64,000 bases of DNA from positions 4,350,498 through 4,414,497 of the forward strand of contig NC_064045.1 in assembly GCF_932526225.1 (NCBI RefSeq). Direction: 5' to 3'. Source of the DNA: Nematostella vectensis (taxonomy: Eukaryota; Cnidaria; Anthozoa; Actiniaria; Edwardsiidae). The notes beneath the pieces are model-generated. The model worked only from the letters and a program-made list of their open reading frames with translations. It made no database searches and was not told the DNA's origin. The position numbers and the translations under genes are program-made. Below are positions 1 to 12,657 of the stretch, piece after piece; within the stretch, counting starts at the first letter, position 1; each line of letters opens with the position of its first letter.

Positions 1-3000
1 ATGGCGTGATTAAGGTAAGGACTCGTGTACAGTGTTAAGTACAGTGTGACGGGAGATCAGTGGCAGAGTTACCAAGACGAGAATGGTGTGATTAAGGTAA
101 GGGCTCGTGTACAGTGTGGAATACAGTCTGAGGGGAGATCAGTGGCAGAGTTACCAAGACGAAAATGGCGTGATTAAGGTAAGGACTCGTGTACAGTGTG
201 GAATACAGTCTGAGGGGAGATCAGTGGCAGAGTTACCAAGACGAGAATGGCGTAATTAAGGTAAGGACACGTGACTGACCAGTGTGGAATACAGTCTGAG
301 GGGAGATCAGTAAAAGAGTTACCAAGACGAGAATGGCGTGATTAAGGTAAGGACACGTGTACAGTGTTAATTACAGTCTGACAGGAGATCAGTGGCAGAG
401 TTACCAAGACGAGAATGGCGTGATTAAGGTAAGGACACGTGACCAGTGTGGAATACAGTCTGAGGGGAGATCAGGGGCAGAGTTACCAAGACGAGAATGG
501 CGTAATTAAGGTAAGGACACGTGACCAGTGTGGAATACAGTCTGAGGGGAGATCAGTGGCAGAGTTACCAAGACGAGAATGGTGTGATTAAGGTAAGGAC
601 ACGTGACCTGTGTGGAATACAGTCTGAGGGGAGATCAGTGGCAGAGTTACCAAGACGAGAATGGCGTGATTAAGGTAAGGACACGTGTACACTGTGGAAT
701 ACAGTCTGAGGGGAGATCAGTGGTAGAGTTACCAAGACGAGAATGGCGTGATTAAGGTAAGGACACGTGTACACTGTGGAATACAGTCTGAGGGGAAAAC
801 AGTGACAGAGTTACCGAGACGAGAATGACGTGATTAAGGTAAGGACACGTGTACACTCTGGAATACAGTGTGACGGGAGATCAGTGGCAGAGTTACCAAG
901 ACGAGAATGGTATGATTAAGGTAAGGACACGTGTACACTGTGGAATACAGTCTGAGGGGAGATCAGTGGCAGAGTTACCAAGATGAGAATGGTGTGATTA
1001 AGGTAAGGACACGTGTACACTGTGGAATACAGTCTGAGGGGAGATCAGTGGCAAAGTTACCAAGACGAGAATGGCGTGATTAAGGTAAGGACTCGTGTAC
1101 AGTGTTAAGTACAGTCTGACAGGAGATCAGTGGCAGAGTTACCAAGACGAAAATGGCGTGATTAAGGTAAGGACACGTGACCAGTGTGGAATACAGTCTG
1201 AGGGGAGATCAGGGGCAAAGTTACCAAGACGAGAATGGCGTGATTAAGCTAAGGACTCGTGTACAGTGTGGAATACAGTCTGAGGGGAGATCAGTGGCAG
1301 AGTTATCAAGACGAGGATGGCGTAATTAAGGTAAGGACACGTTACTGACCAGTGTGGAATACAGTCTGAGGGGAGATCAGTGGCAGAGTTACCAAGACGA
1401 GAATGGCGTGATTAAGGTAAGGACACGTGACCAGTGTGGAATACAGTCTGAGGGGAGATCAGGGGCAAAGTTACCAAGACTAGAATGGCGTGATTAAGCT
1501 AAGGACTCGTGTACAGTGTGGAATACAGTCTGATGGGAGATCAGTGGCAGAGTTATCAAGACGAGGATGGCGTAATTAAGGTAAGAACACGTGACCAGTG
1601 TGGAATACAGTCTGAGGGGAGATCAGGGGCAGAGTTACCAAGACGAGAATGGCGTGATTAAGGTAAGGACACGTGTACACTGTGGAATACAGTCTGAGGG
1701 GAAAACAGTGACAAAGTTACCGAGACGGGAATGGCGTGATTAAGGTAAGGACACGTGTACACTCTGGAATACAGTCTGAGGGGAGATCAGTGGAAGAGTT
1801 ACCAAGACGAGAATGGTGTGATTAAGGTAAGGACACGTGTACACTGTGGAATACAGTCTGACGGGAGATCAGTGGCAGAGTTACCAAGACGAGAATAGTG
1901 TGATTAAGGTAAGGACACGTGTACACTGTGGAATACAGTCTGAGGTGAGATCAGTGGCAGAGTTACCAAGACGAGAATGGTGTGATTAAGGTAAGGACAC
2001 GTGTACAGTGTTAAGTACAGTCTGACAGGAGATCAGTGGCAGAGTTTCCAAGACGAGAATGGCGTGATTAAGGTAAGGACACGTGACCAGTGTGGAATAC
2101 AGTCTGAGGGGAGATCAGGGGCAGAGTTACCAAGACGAGAATGGCGTGATTAAGGTAAGGACACGTGTACAGTGTTAAGTACAGTCTGACAGGAGATCAG
2201 TGGCAGAGTTTCCAAGACGAGAATGGCGTGATTAAGGTAAGGACACGTGACCAGTGTGGAATACAGTCTGAGGGGAGATCAGGGGCAGAGTTACCAAGAC
2301 GAGAATGGCGTGATTAAGGTAAGGACACGTGTACACTGTGGAATACAGTCTGAGGGGAGATCAGTGGCAGAGTTACCAAGACGAGAATGGCGTGATTAAG
2401 GTAAGGATTCGTGTACAGTGTTAAGTACAGTCTGAGGGGTGATCAGTGGCAGAGTTACCAAGACGAGAATGGCGTGATTAAGGTAAGGACTCGTGTACAG
2501 TGTTAAGTACAGTGTGACGGGAGATCAGTGGCAGAGTTACCAAGACGAGAATGGTGTGATTAAGGTAAGGGCTCGTGTACAGTGTGGAATACAGTCTGAG
2601 GGGAGATCAGTGGCAGAGTTACCAAGACGAAAATGGCGTGATTAAGGTAAGGACTCGTGTACAGTGTGGAATACAGTCTGAGGGGAGATCAGTGGCAGAG
2701 TTACCAAGACGAGAATGGCGTAATTAAGGTAAGGACACGTGACTGACCAGTGTGGAATACAGTCTGAGGGGAGATCAGTAAAAGAGTTACCAAGACGAGA
2801 ATGGCGTGATTAAGGTAAGGACACGTGTACAGTGTTAATTACAGTCTGACAGGAGATCAGTGGCAGAGTTACCAAGACGAGAATGGCGTGATTAAGGTAA
2901 GGACACGTGACCAGTGTGGAATACAGTCTGAGGGGAGATCAGGGGCAGAGTTACCAAGACGAGAATGGCGTAATTAAGGTAAGGACACGTGACCAGTGTG

Positions 3001-4475
3001 GAATACAGTCTGAGGGGAGATCAGTGGCAGAGTTACCAAGACGAGAATGGTGTGATTAAGGTAAGGACACGTGACCTGTGTGGAATACAGTCTGAGGGGA
3101 GATCAGTGGCAGAGTTACCAAGACGAGAATGGCGTGATTAAGGTAAGGACACGTGTACACTGTGGAATACAGTCTGAGGGGAGATCAGTGGTAGAGTTAC
3201 CAAGACGAGAATGGCGTGATTAAGGTAAGGACACGTGTACACTGTGGAATACAGTCTGAGGGGAAAACAGTGACAGAGTTACCGAGACGAGAATGACGTG
3301 ATTAAGGTAAGGACACGTGTACACTCTGGAATACAGTGTGACGGGAGATCAGTGGCAGAGTTACCAAGACGAGAATGGTATGATTAAGGTAAGGACACGT
3401 GTACACTGTGGAATACAGTCTGAGGGGAGATCAGTGGCAGAGTTACCAAGATGAGAATGGTGTGATTAAGGTAAGGACACGTGTACACTGTGGAATACAG
3501 TCTGAGGGGAGATCAGTGGCAAAGTTACCAAGACGAGAATGGCGTGATTAAGGTAAGGACTCGTGTACAGTGTTAAGTACAGTCTGACAGGAGATCAGTG
3601 GCAGAGTTACCAAGACGAAAATGGCGTGATTAAGGTAAGGACACGTGACCAGTGTGGAATACAGTCTGAGGGGAGATCAGGGGCAAAGTTACCAAGACGA
3701 GAATGGCGTGATTAAGCTAAGGACTCGTGTACAGTGTGGAATACAGTCTGAGGGGAGATCAGTGGCAGAGTTATCAAGACGAGGATGGCGTAATTAAGGT
3801 AAGGACACGTTACTGACCAGTGTGGAATACAGTCTGAGGGGAGATCAGTGGCAGAGTTACCAAGACGAGAATGGCGTGATTAAGGTAAGGACACGTGACC
3901 AGTGTGGAATACAGTCTGAGGGGAGATCAGGGGCAAAGTTACCAAGACTAGAATGGCGTGATTAAGCTAAGGACTCGTGTACAGTGTGGAATACAGTCTG
4001 ATGGGAGATCAGTGGCAGAGTTATCAAGACGAGGATGGCGTAATTAAGGTAAGAACACGTGACCAGTGTGGAATACAGTCTGAGGGGAGATCAGGGGCAG
4101 AGTTACCAAGACGAGAATGGCGTGATTAAGGTAAGGACACGTGTACACTGTGGAATACAGTCTGAGGGGAAAACAGTGACAAAGTTACCGAGACGGGAAT
4201 GGCGTGATTAAGGTAAGGACACGTGTACACTCTGGAATACAGTCTGAGGGGAGATCAGTGGAAGAGTTACCAAGACGAGAATGGTGTGATTAAGGTAAGG
4301 ACACGTGTACACTGTGGAATACAGTCTGACGGGAGATCAGTGGCAGAGTTACCAAGACGAGAATAGTGTGATTAAGGTAAGGACACGTGTACACTGTGGA
4401 ATACAGTCTGAGGTGAGATCAGTGGCAGAGTTACCAAGACGAGAATGGTGTGATTAAGGTAAGGACACGTGTACA
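1..4475. repeat. Higher-order duplication, 2468-bp period
   Basis: Bases 1-2007 recur at 2469-4475 with the same order of 82- and 86-bp variants and the same private substitutions, for example the GGGCTCGTG variant and the AAAACAGTGAC variant. The copies look almost identical by eye. Multi-unit blocks of the array were therefore duplicated recently. Confidence 0.85.
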
Positions 4476-6224
4476 CTGTGGAATACAGTCTGAGGGGAGA
4501 TCAGTGGCAGAGTTACCAAGACGAGGATGGCGTAATTAAGGTAAGGACACGTGACTGACCAGTGTGGAATACAGTCTGAGGGGAGATCAGTGGCAGAGTT
4601 ACCAAGACGAGAATGGCGTGATTAAGGTAAGGACACGTGACCAGTGTGGAATACAGTCTGAGGGGAGATCAGGGGCAAAGTTACCAAGACGAGAATGGCG
4701 TGATTAAGCTAAGGACTCGTGTACAGTGTGGAATACAGTCTGAGGGGAGATCAGTGGCAGAGTTATCAAGACGAGGATGGCGTAATTAAGGTAAGGACAC
4801 GTGACCAGTGTGGAATACAGTCTGAGGGGAGATCAGGGGCAGAGTTACCAAGACGAGAATGGCGTGATTAAGGTAAGGACACGTGTACACTGTGGAATAC
4901 AGTCTGAGGGGAAAACAGTGACAAAGTTACCGAGACTGGAATGGCGTGATTAAGGTAAGGACACGTGTACACTCTGGAATACAGTCTGAGGGGAGATCAG
5001 TGGAAGAGTTACCAAGACGAGAATGGTGTGATTAAGGTAAGGACACGTGTACACTGTGGAATACAGTCTGACGGGAGATCAGTGGCAGAGTTACCAAGAC
5101 GAGAATGGTGTGATTAAGGTAAGGACACGTGTACACTGTGGAATACAGTCTGAGGTGAGATCAGTGGCAGAGTTACCAAGACGAGAATGGTGTGATTAAG
5201 GTAAGGACACGTGTACACTGTGGGGTACAGTCTGAGGGGAGATCAGTGGCAGAGTTACCAAGACGAGAATGGTGTGATTAAGGTAAGGACACGTGTACAC
5301 TGTGGAATACAGTCTGAGGTGAGATCAGTGGCAGAGTTACCAAGACGAGAATGGCGTGATTAAGGTAAGGACACGTGACCAGTGTGGAATACAGTCTGAC
5401 GGGAGATCAGTGGCAGAGTTCCAAGACGAGAATGGCGTGATTAAGGTAAGGACACGTGACCAGTGGGGAATACAGTCTGAGGGGAGATCAGTGGCAGAGT
5501 TACCAAGACGAGAATGGCGTGATTAAGGTAAGGACACGTGTACACTGTGGAATACAGTCTGAGGGGAGATCAGTGGCAAAGTTACCAAGACGAGAATGGC
5601 GTTATTAAGGTAAGGACTCGTGTACACTGTGGAATACAGTCTGAGGGGAGATCAGTGGCAAAGTTACCAAGACGAGAATGGCGTGATTAAGGTAAGGGCT
5701 CATGTACAGTGTGGAATACAGTCTGAGGGGAGATCAGTGGCAGAATTACCAAGACGAGAATGGCGTGATTAAGGTAAGGACACGTGTACACTGTGGAATA
5801 CAGTCTGAGGGGAGATCAGTGGCAGAGTTACCAAGACGAGAATGGCGTGATTAAGGTAAGGACACGTGTACAGTGTGGAATACAGTCTGAGGGGAGATCA
5901 GTGGCAAAGTTACCAAGACGAGAATGGCGTGATTAAGGTAAGGACACGTGACCAGTGTGGAATACGGTTTGAGGGGAGATCAGTGGCAGAGTTACCAAGA
6001 CGAGAATGTCGTGATTAAGGTAAGGACTCGTGTACAGTGTTAAGTACAGTCTGAGGGGTGATCAGTGGCAGAGTTACCAAGACGAGAATGGCGTGATTAA
6101 GGTAAGGACACGTGACCTGTGTGGAATACAGTCTGAGGGGAGATCAGTGGCAGAGTTACCAAGACGAGAATGGCGTGATTAAGGTAAGGACAGGTGTACA
6201 CTGTGGAATACAGTCTGAGGGGAG

Positions 6225-9200
6225 ATCAGTGGCAGAGTTACCAAGACGAGAATGGCGTGATTAAGGTAAGGACACGTGTACACTGTGGAATACAGTCTGA
6301 GGGGAGATCAGTGGCAGAGTTACCAAGACGAGAATGGCGTGATTAAGGTAAGGACACGTGTACAGTGTGGAATACAGTCTGAGGGGAGATCAGTGGCAAA
6401 GTTACCAAGACAAGAATGGCGTGATTAAGGTAAGGACACGTGACCAGTGTGGAATACAGTCTGAGGGGAGATCAGTGGCAGAGTTACCAAGACGAGAATG
6501 GTGTGATTAAGGTAAGGACACGTGTACAGTGTTAAGTACAGTCTGACGGGAGATCAGTGGCAGAGTTACCAAGACGAGAATGGCGTAATTAAGGTAAGGA
6601 CACGTGACTGACCAGTGTGGAATACAGTCTGAGGGGAGATCAGTGGCAGAGTTACCAAGACGAGAATGGCGTGATTAAGGTAAGGACACGTGTACAGTGT
6701 TAAGTACAGTCTGACGGGGGATCAGTGGCAGAGTTACCAAGACGAGAATGGCGTGATTAAGGTAAGAACACGTGACCAGTGTGGAATACAGTCTGAGGGG
6801 AGATCAGTGGCAAAGTTACCAAGACGAGAATGGCGTGATTAAGGTAAGGACTCGTGTACACTGTGGAATACAGTCTGAGGGGAGATCAGTGGCAAAGTTA
6901 CCAAGACGAGAATGGCGTAATTAAGGTAAGGACACGTGACTGACCAGTGTGGAATACAGTCTGAGGGGAGATCAGTGGCAGAGTTACCAAGACGAGAATG
7001 GCGTGATTAAGGTAAGGACACGTGTACACTGTGGAATACAGTCTGAGGGGAGATCAGTGGCAGAGTTACCAAGACGAGAATGGCGTGATTAAGGTAATGA
7101 CACGTGTACAGTGTGGAATACAGTCTTAGGGGAGATCAGTGGCAAAGTTACCAAGACGAGAATGGCGTGATTAAGGTAAGGACACGTGACCAGTGTGGAA
7201 TACAGTCTAAGGGGAGATCAGTGGCAGAGTTACCAAGACGAGAATGGTGTGATTAAGGTAAGGACACGTGTACAGTGTTAAGTACAGTCTAACGGGAGAT
7301 CAGTGGCAGAGTTACCAAGACGAGAATGGCGTAATTAAGGTAAGGACACGTGACTGACCAGTGTGGAATACAGTCTGAGGGGAGATCAGTGGCAGAGTTA
7401 CCAAGACGAGAATGGCGTGATTAAGGTAAGGACACGTGTACAGTGTTAAGTACAGTCTGACGGGAGATCAGTGGCAGAGTTACCAAGACGAGAATGGCAT
7501 GATTAAGGTAAGGACACGTGACCAGTGTGGAATACAGTCTGAGGGGAGATCAGTGGCAAAGTTACCAAGACGAGAATGGCGTGATTAAGGTAAGGACTCG
7601 TGTACACTGTGGAATACAGTCTGAGGGGAGATCAGTGGCAAAGTTACCAAGACGAGAATGGCGTGATTAAGGTAAGGGCTCGTGTACAGTGTGGAATACA
7701 GTCTGAGGGGAGATCAGTGGCAGAGTTACCAAGACGAGAATGGCGTGATTAAGGTAAGGACACGTGTACACTGTGGAATACAGTCTGAGGGGAGATCAGT
7801 GGCAGAGTTACCAAGACGAGAATGGCGTGATTAAGGTAAGGACACGTGTACAGTGTGGAATACAGTCTGAGGGGAGATCAGTGGCAAAGTTACCAAGACG
7901 AGAATGGCGTGATTAAGGTAAGGACACGTGACCAGTGTGGAATACAGTCTGAGGGGAGATCAGTGGCAGAGTTACCAAGGCGAGAATGTCGTGATTAAGG
8001 TAAGGACTCGTGTACAGTGTTAAGTACAGTCTGAGGGGGGATCAGTGGCAGAGTTACCAAGACGAGAATGGCGTGATTAAGGTAAGGACACGTGTACACT
8101 GTGGAATACAGTCTGAGGGGAGATCAGTGGCAGAGTTACCAAGACGAGAATGGCGTGATTAAGGTAAGGACACGTGTACAGTGTGGAATACAGTCTGAGG
8201 GGAGATCAGTGGCAAAGTTACCAAGACAAGAATGGCGTGATTAAGGTAAGGACACGTGACCAGTGTGGAATACAGTCTGAGGGGAGATCAGTGGCAGAGT
8301 TACCAAGACGAGAATGGTGTGATTAAGGTAAGGACACGTGTACAGTGTTAAGTACAGTCTGACGGGAGATCAGTGGCAGAGTTACCAAGACGAGAATGGC
8401 GTAATTAAGGTAAGGACACGTGACTGACCAGTGTGGAATACAGTCTGAGGGGAGATCAGTGGCAGAGTTACCAAGACGAGAATGGCGTGATTAAGGTAAG
8501 GACACGTGTACAGTGTTAAGTACAGTCTGACGGGGGATCAGTGGCAGAGTTACCAAGACGAGAATGGCGTGATTAAGGTAAGAACACGTGACCAGTGTGG
8601 AATACAGTCTGAGGGGAGATCAGTGGCAAAGTTACCAAGACGAGAATGGCGTGATTAAGGTAAGGACTCGTGTACACTGTGGAATACAGTCTGAGGGGAG
8701 ATCAGTGGCAAAGTTACCAAGACGAGAATGGCGTAATTAAGGTAAGGACACGTGACTGACCAGTGTGGAATACAGTCTGAGGGGAGATCAGTGGCAGAGT
8801 TACCAAGACGAGAATGGCGTGATTAAGGTAAGGACACGTGTACACTGTGGAATACAGTCTGAGGGGAGATCAGTGGCAGAGTTACCAAGACGAGAATGGC
8901 GTGATTAAGGTAATGACACGTGTACAGTGTGGAATACAGTCTTAGGGGAGATCAGTGGCAAAGTTACCAAGACGAGAATGGCGTGATTAAGGTAAGGACA
9001 CGTGACCAGTGTGGAATACAGTCTAAGGGGAGATCAGTGGCAGAGTTACCAAGACGAGAATGGTGTGATTAAGGTAAGGACACGTGTACAGTGTTAAGTA
9101 CAGTCTAACGGGAGATCAGTGGCAGAGTTACCAAGACGAGAATGGCGTAATTAAGGTAAGGACACGTGACTGACCAGTGTGGAATACAGTCTGAGGGGAG

Positions 9201-9856
9201 ATCAGTGGCAGAGTTACCAAGACGAGAATGGCGTGATTAAGGTAAGGACACGTGTACAGTGTTAAGTACAGTCTGACGGGAGATCAGTGGCAGAGTTACC
9301 AAGACGAGAATGGCATGATTAAGGTAAGGACACGTGACCAGTGTGGAATACAGTCTGAGGGGAGATCAGTGGCAAAGTTACCAAGACGAGAATGGCGTGA
9401 TTAAGGTAAGGACTCGTGTACACTGTGGAATACAGTCTGAGGGGAGATCAGTGGCAAAGTTACCAAGACGAGAATGGCGTGATTAAGGTAAGGGCTCGTG
9501 TACAGTGTGGAATACAGTCTGAGGGGAGATCAGTGGCAGAGTTACCAAGACGAGAATGGCGTGATTAAGGTAAGGACACGTGTACACTGTGGAATACAGT
9601 CTGAGGGGAGATCAGTGGCAGAGTTACCAAGACGAGAATGGCGTGATTAAGGTAAGGACACGTGTACAGTGTGGAATACAGTCTGAGGGGAGATCAGTGG
9701 CAAAGTTACCAAGACGAGAATGGCGTGATTAAGGTAAGGACACGTGACCAGTGTGGAATACAGTCTGAGGGGAGATCAGTGGCAGAGTTACCAAGGCGAG
9801 AATGTCGTGATTAAGGTAAGGACTCGTGTACAGTGTTAAGTACAGTCTGAGGGGGG
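6225..9856. repeat. Higher-order duplication, 1816-bp period
   Basis: Bases 6225-8040 recur at 8041-9856. Marker variants fall exactly 1816 bases apart: CAAGACAAGAATGG near 6405 and 8221, and GGTAAGGGCTC at 7671 and 9487. A partial earlier copy begins near 5585. Confidence 0.85.
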
Positions 9857-10338
9857 ATCAGTGGCAGAGTTACCAAGACGAGAATGGCGTGATTAAGGTA
9901 AGGACACGTGTACAGTGTTAAGTACAGTCTGACGGGAGATCAGTGGCAGAGTTACCAAGACGAGAATGGCGTGATTAAGGTAAGGACACGTGTACAGTGT
10001 GGCGTACAGTCTGAGGGGAGATGAGTGGCAGAGTTACCAAGACGAGAATGGCGTGATTAAGGACTCGTGTACAGTGTTAAGTACAGTCTGACGGGAGATC
10101 AGTGGCAGAGCTCCAAGACCTAGATGTTGCGATTAAGATAAAGACACGTACAGTAACTAGCGAAGTGATCAAGACGAAAATGGCGTGTGTGTGGTAAATA
10201 TGTTGACTAAATTTTTATGAATACTTATACATGTGTATGCTTATATGTTTTTTTAACATATTTGATCCATCGAAGAAGTGCCTATCTAAGGGCGTATCAT
10301 TGTTATCTTGTTATATTTCAATTTGCGCCTTTTTTCAG

Positions 10339-10485
10339 GTGTTCCCTGGAAACTCAGATCAGACCACTGTGGTGAAGCACGAGTTCTCCCCTGTCATCAA
10401 AGCGCGTTACGTCAGGATTGTAGCACAGGCTTGTATAGGAAATATCTGCATAAGAGCTGAACTGTACGGATATGCTGTCTGTTAG
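10339..10485 (+). CDS. Last exon of an F5/8 type C (discoidin) domain gene, partial
   Basis: The exon follows a pyrimidine-rich tract and CAG at 10336-10338 and opens with VFPGNSD, the hallmark that follows the W..Y..nG..K segment in discoidin domains. It continues through a KARYVRI strand and ends ELYGYAVC before a TAG stop. The phase is 0, matching the GVIK-GTAAGG exon ends in the array upstream, so the array lies in and around this gene's last intron. Discoidin domains of this type are usually secreted or cell-surface adhesion modules that bind carbohydrate or lipid. The upstream exons, probably PAN and EGF as in the gene at 23782-27812, lie left of the window. The terminal Cys normally pairs with a Cys at the domain start; the paralog lacks it. 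Confidence 0.85.
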   Translation: MFPGNSDQTTVVKHEFSPVIKARYVRIVAQACIGNICIRAELYGYAVC

Positions 10486-10549
10486 GGTTTAGTGTCGTTT
10501 TTGTCCACATTTCAATCTTTCAATGTTTTTGCTTAAAATGAAAAAGCCC

Positions 10550-10555
10550 AATAAA
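10550..10555 (+). terminator. Polyadenylation signal of the discoidin gene
   Basis: An AATAAA hexamer lies 65 bases after the stop codon at 10485, which is a normal 3' UTR distance. Confidence 0.6.
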
Positions 10556-10987
10556 GTCGTTTGGAAGGTGGCCCACGTACATCGCGATTGCAAACTAAAT
10601 ACTAGACAAGACCAACTTACCAGAAACACAAGTGGTTTGACTTAAAACCAGAAAAATACACTGTTGTGTACTTGTAACCATTTTTTCAAGCTTGAGAGAT
10701 AATAGTTTTCATTCTAGAAAAAATTCTAGGAAATATTCGAAAGAGCCCACTTCAGAAAAAGGATGGAACTTGATTTTGATATATAGAAATAACGTTTAAT
10801 TATTTATGTCAATGGTAGCGATCACTTTTTGAACACACAAAATTACCTAAAATTACCCAAAATTATTAATAAGAGAGAGTTCCAATAAAAGAGAATAAAT
10901 ACCAAAACAGAGTGGACATCTTATAAGAATTTTTCCATCACCCAAATGTGTAGTCTCGGGTAAGGGAAAGTTCATAAATTATCCCGA

Positions 10988-11010
10988 GGGGGGGGGGGGG
11001 GGGGGGGGGG
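10988..11010 (+). repeat. Run of 23 G
   Basis: An uninterrupted guanine homopolymer. Similar runs of 17-21 G occur near 39129, 40684, 47035, 47134, 48098 and 51094. Confidence 0.9.
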
Positions 11011-11226
11011 ACGTGAGGATGCTGTGGTGTGGCCTCGAGAAATTTCTGAGGACTAAATGGGGGGCGTCGAAAGTGTGTGGATTTTAAAAAGAGGGGTCAC
11101 GGATTTTTTTTGGTGTTGTCTCTTCTATATAATTTGACCAAGTGTCAAATCAGACTTCTTGGTTCAACGAGTCTCGGTTTGGGGGCAGTTATTTGGCATG
11201 CGCAATCCAGGAGTCGAGGATACGTA

Positions 11227-11479
11227 TTAAAGCCTCATTGTCACCAGTTTACTTCCGGTCAATTACATAGCAATCTCCGATAATTTTTAACGGAAAACGC
11301 GAATAATACTTCAAATTATTGAAAGCAGTGTGTTTATTGAAAGTTTCTTTGAGGATGTGATTGATAATTTAGAGCGGATGACCTGTTTTTTATCTCGGAT
11401 TCTAATAGATTCTTTTGTCTTTAACGGTTGAGGTTTCCGTCGGACCTCCGGAAGTAAACTGGTGACAATGCGGCTTTAA
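11227..11479. mobile_element. 253-bp TTAA-flanked MITE, copy 1
   Basis: Inverted termini of about 30 bases (CCAGTTTACTTCCGG inward on the left, its complement on the right) are bounded by TTAA at 11227-11230 and 11476-11479. Near full-length relatives sit at 44840-45092 and 48360-48613, and a decayed one at 56417-56637. TTAA target duplication suggests a piggyBac-type mobiliser. No ORF is present. Confidence 0.85.
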
Positions 11480-12657
11480 GCTACGTTTTATCTATGCAAT
11501 CCAAACCTGTATACACCTATACACACTTACATTTTTTACATGAGTTCCCCTATTTGATATTTATAAAGTGCTTATGTTCCATATTTAAAATTATTAACCA
11601 AACGTTCTAATGCTATAAGCGCTCATTTTATGATAGGTTCTATTTCCAGCCGTTGCGAGGCCTCATCGGCCTGCGGGCTCACAGAAACGAGCTGGAAATC
11701 GAGCCTAATTTATCGTCATCAACATCCTCGCTCATTCTATCAACAAAATTTGACAGATTTCGTGACCTGCTATAGCTTAGCATCCAATGAGCGAAAAGAA
11801 AGCTACGTGCGCTGAATATGCGCACGTATATGCTGAATGTGCTCCGCGCTATGGCCGCTTTACGGAAATCTATTTCAGAAAATTCTAACTGGAAAGGTCA
11901 GGAACCGGCCCCTGGTTTACTTGGTGTACACCTTTGTTGATGCTTTGACACTTTTAAAAAAAAATTCAGATAATATTGAAAAACCGTCACCAACGCCGTG
12001 ACTTTGTTTCACAGAATGATTATGTACAGTGCGCTAATGATTGTAAATAAAAATTGTAAATGCCTCTCCCTCTTTGTTTTAAAAACAATCATGTGAATCC
12101 ATTAGTTGTATTCAGGTGTTACCCTTTGTAAGTATCAAACGAAGAAATAAAAAGAAAAACAAACTGGAAATGATGATAAGCTCATCGAGAAAAACCGAAG
12201 TTAACAATGCCAGAAAAAATGCGCTAAAAAACAAAAGAACGAAAGCGACTGTTGAAGGGATGAAGAAAAAGTAAAAGAAAAGTAACTAGAAAACAGCATA
12301 AGGAAAACCATTTAAGAGAAAATGTGATCCTTACGACTAAACGTGCTGGTAAAGATATACTGTTAAGTAATTCTTTAAAAGGGATATTTTCAATGGTAAA
12401 ATCCATGTTAAAAGTGTCATTCAACCGTGGGAGCCCAGTCAGCCTGTGTCCTTTGAAAGTACGATAGTTTGTGTCAGATTGCTCCATTATTTTCCAGCTG
12501 AGCGATTCATTGACACCCTATCATGGGCCTTTCACTAGCGTCTTGGCTGCATATTTTTGGATGAAATTCTAAACTAATCTAAATCACAAGCAAATACCTC
12601 TGAAATGCACATCGCGGGTCAATTCTTCGGCGAGCTTTCAACATCTTTATCACTATT

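Larger units (their letters stand above)
1..10190 (+). repeat. 82-bp tandem array built from a discoidin exon end plus its 5' splice site
   Basis: About 120 head-to-tail copies of an 82-bp unit, with an 86-bp variant that adds a few bases after CACGTGA. In the right frame about 57-60 bases of each unit read as the end of an F5/8 type C exon (YSLTGDQWQSYQDENGVIK), followed directly by GTAAGG, a consensus 5' splice site, and about 20 intron-like bases. The same exon in the paralogous gene at 26818-27134 ends YSLDGTVWSVYQENGVDK and then GTATTA, so the exon origin is clear. Since 82 is not a multiple of three, the array carries no long ORF. Units decay between 10040 and 10190, next to the intron leading to the final exon at 10339. 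The array reaches the left window edge, so its full length and the true donor are not visible. Confidence 0.92.

Noticed and set aside
1..10190. CRISPR-like regular repeat
   Set aside because: Units are contiguous with no unique spacers, show higher-order blocks, and contain an exon-donor junction; the context is animal.
12224..12487. 87-codon minus-strand ORF with a hydrophobic stretch
   Set aside because: A/T-rich sequence easily gives hydrophobic ORFs; no other support.
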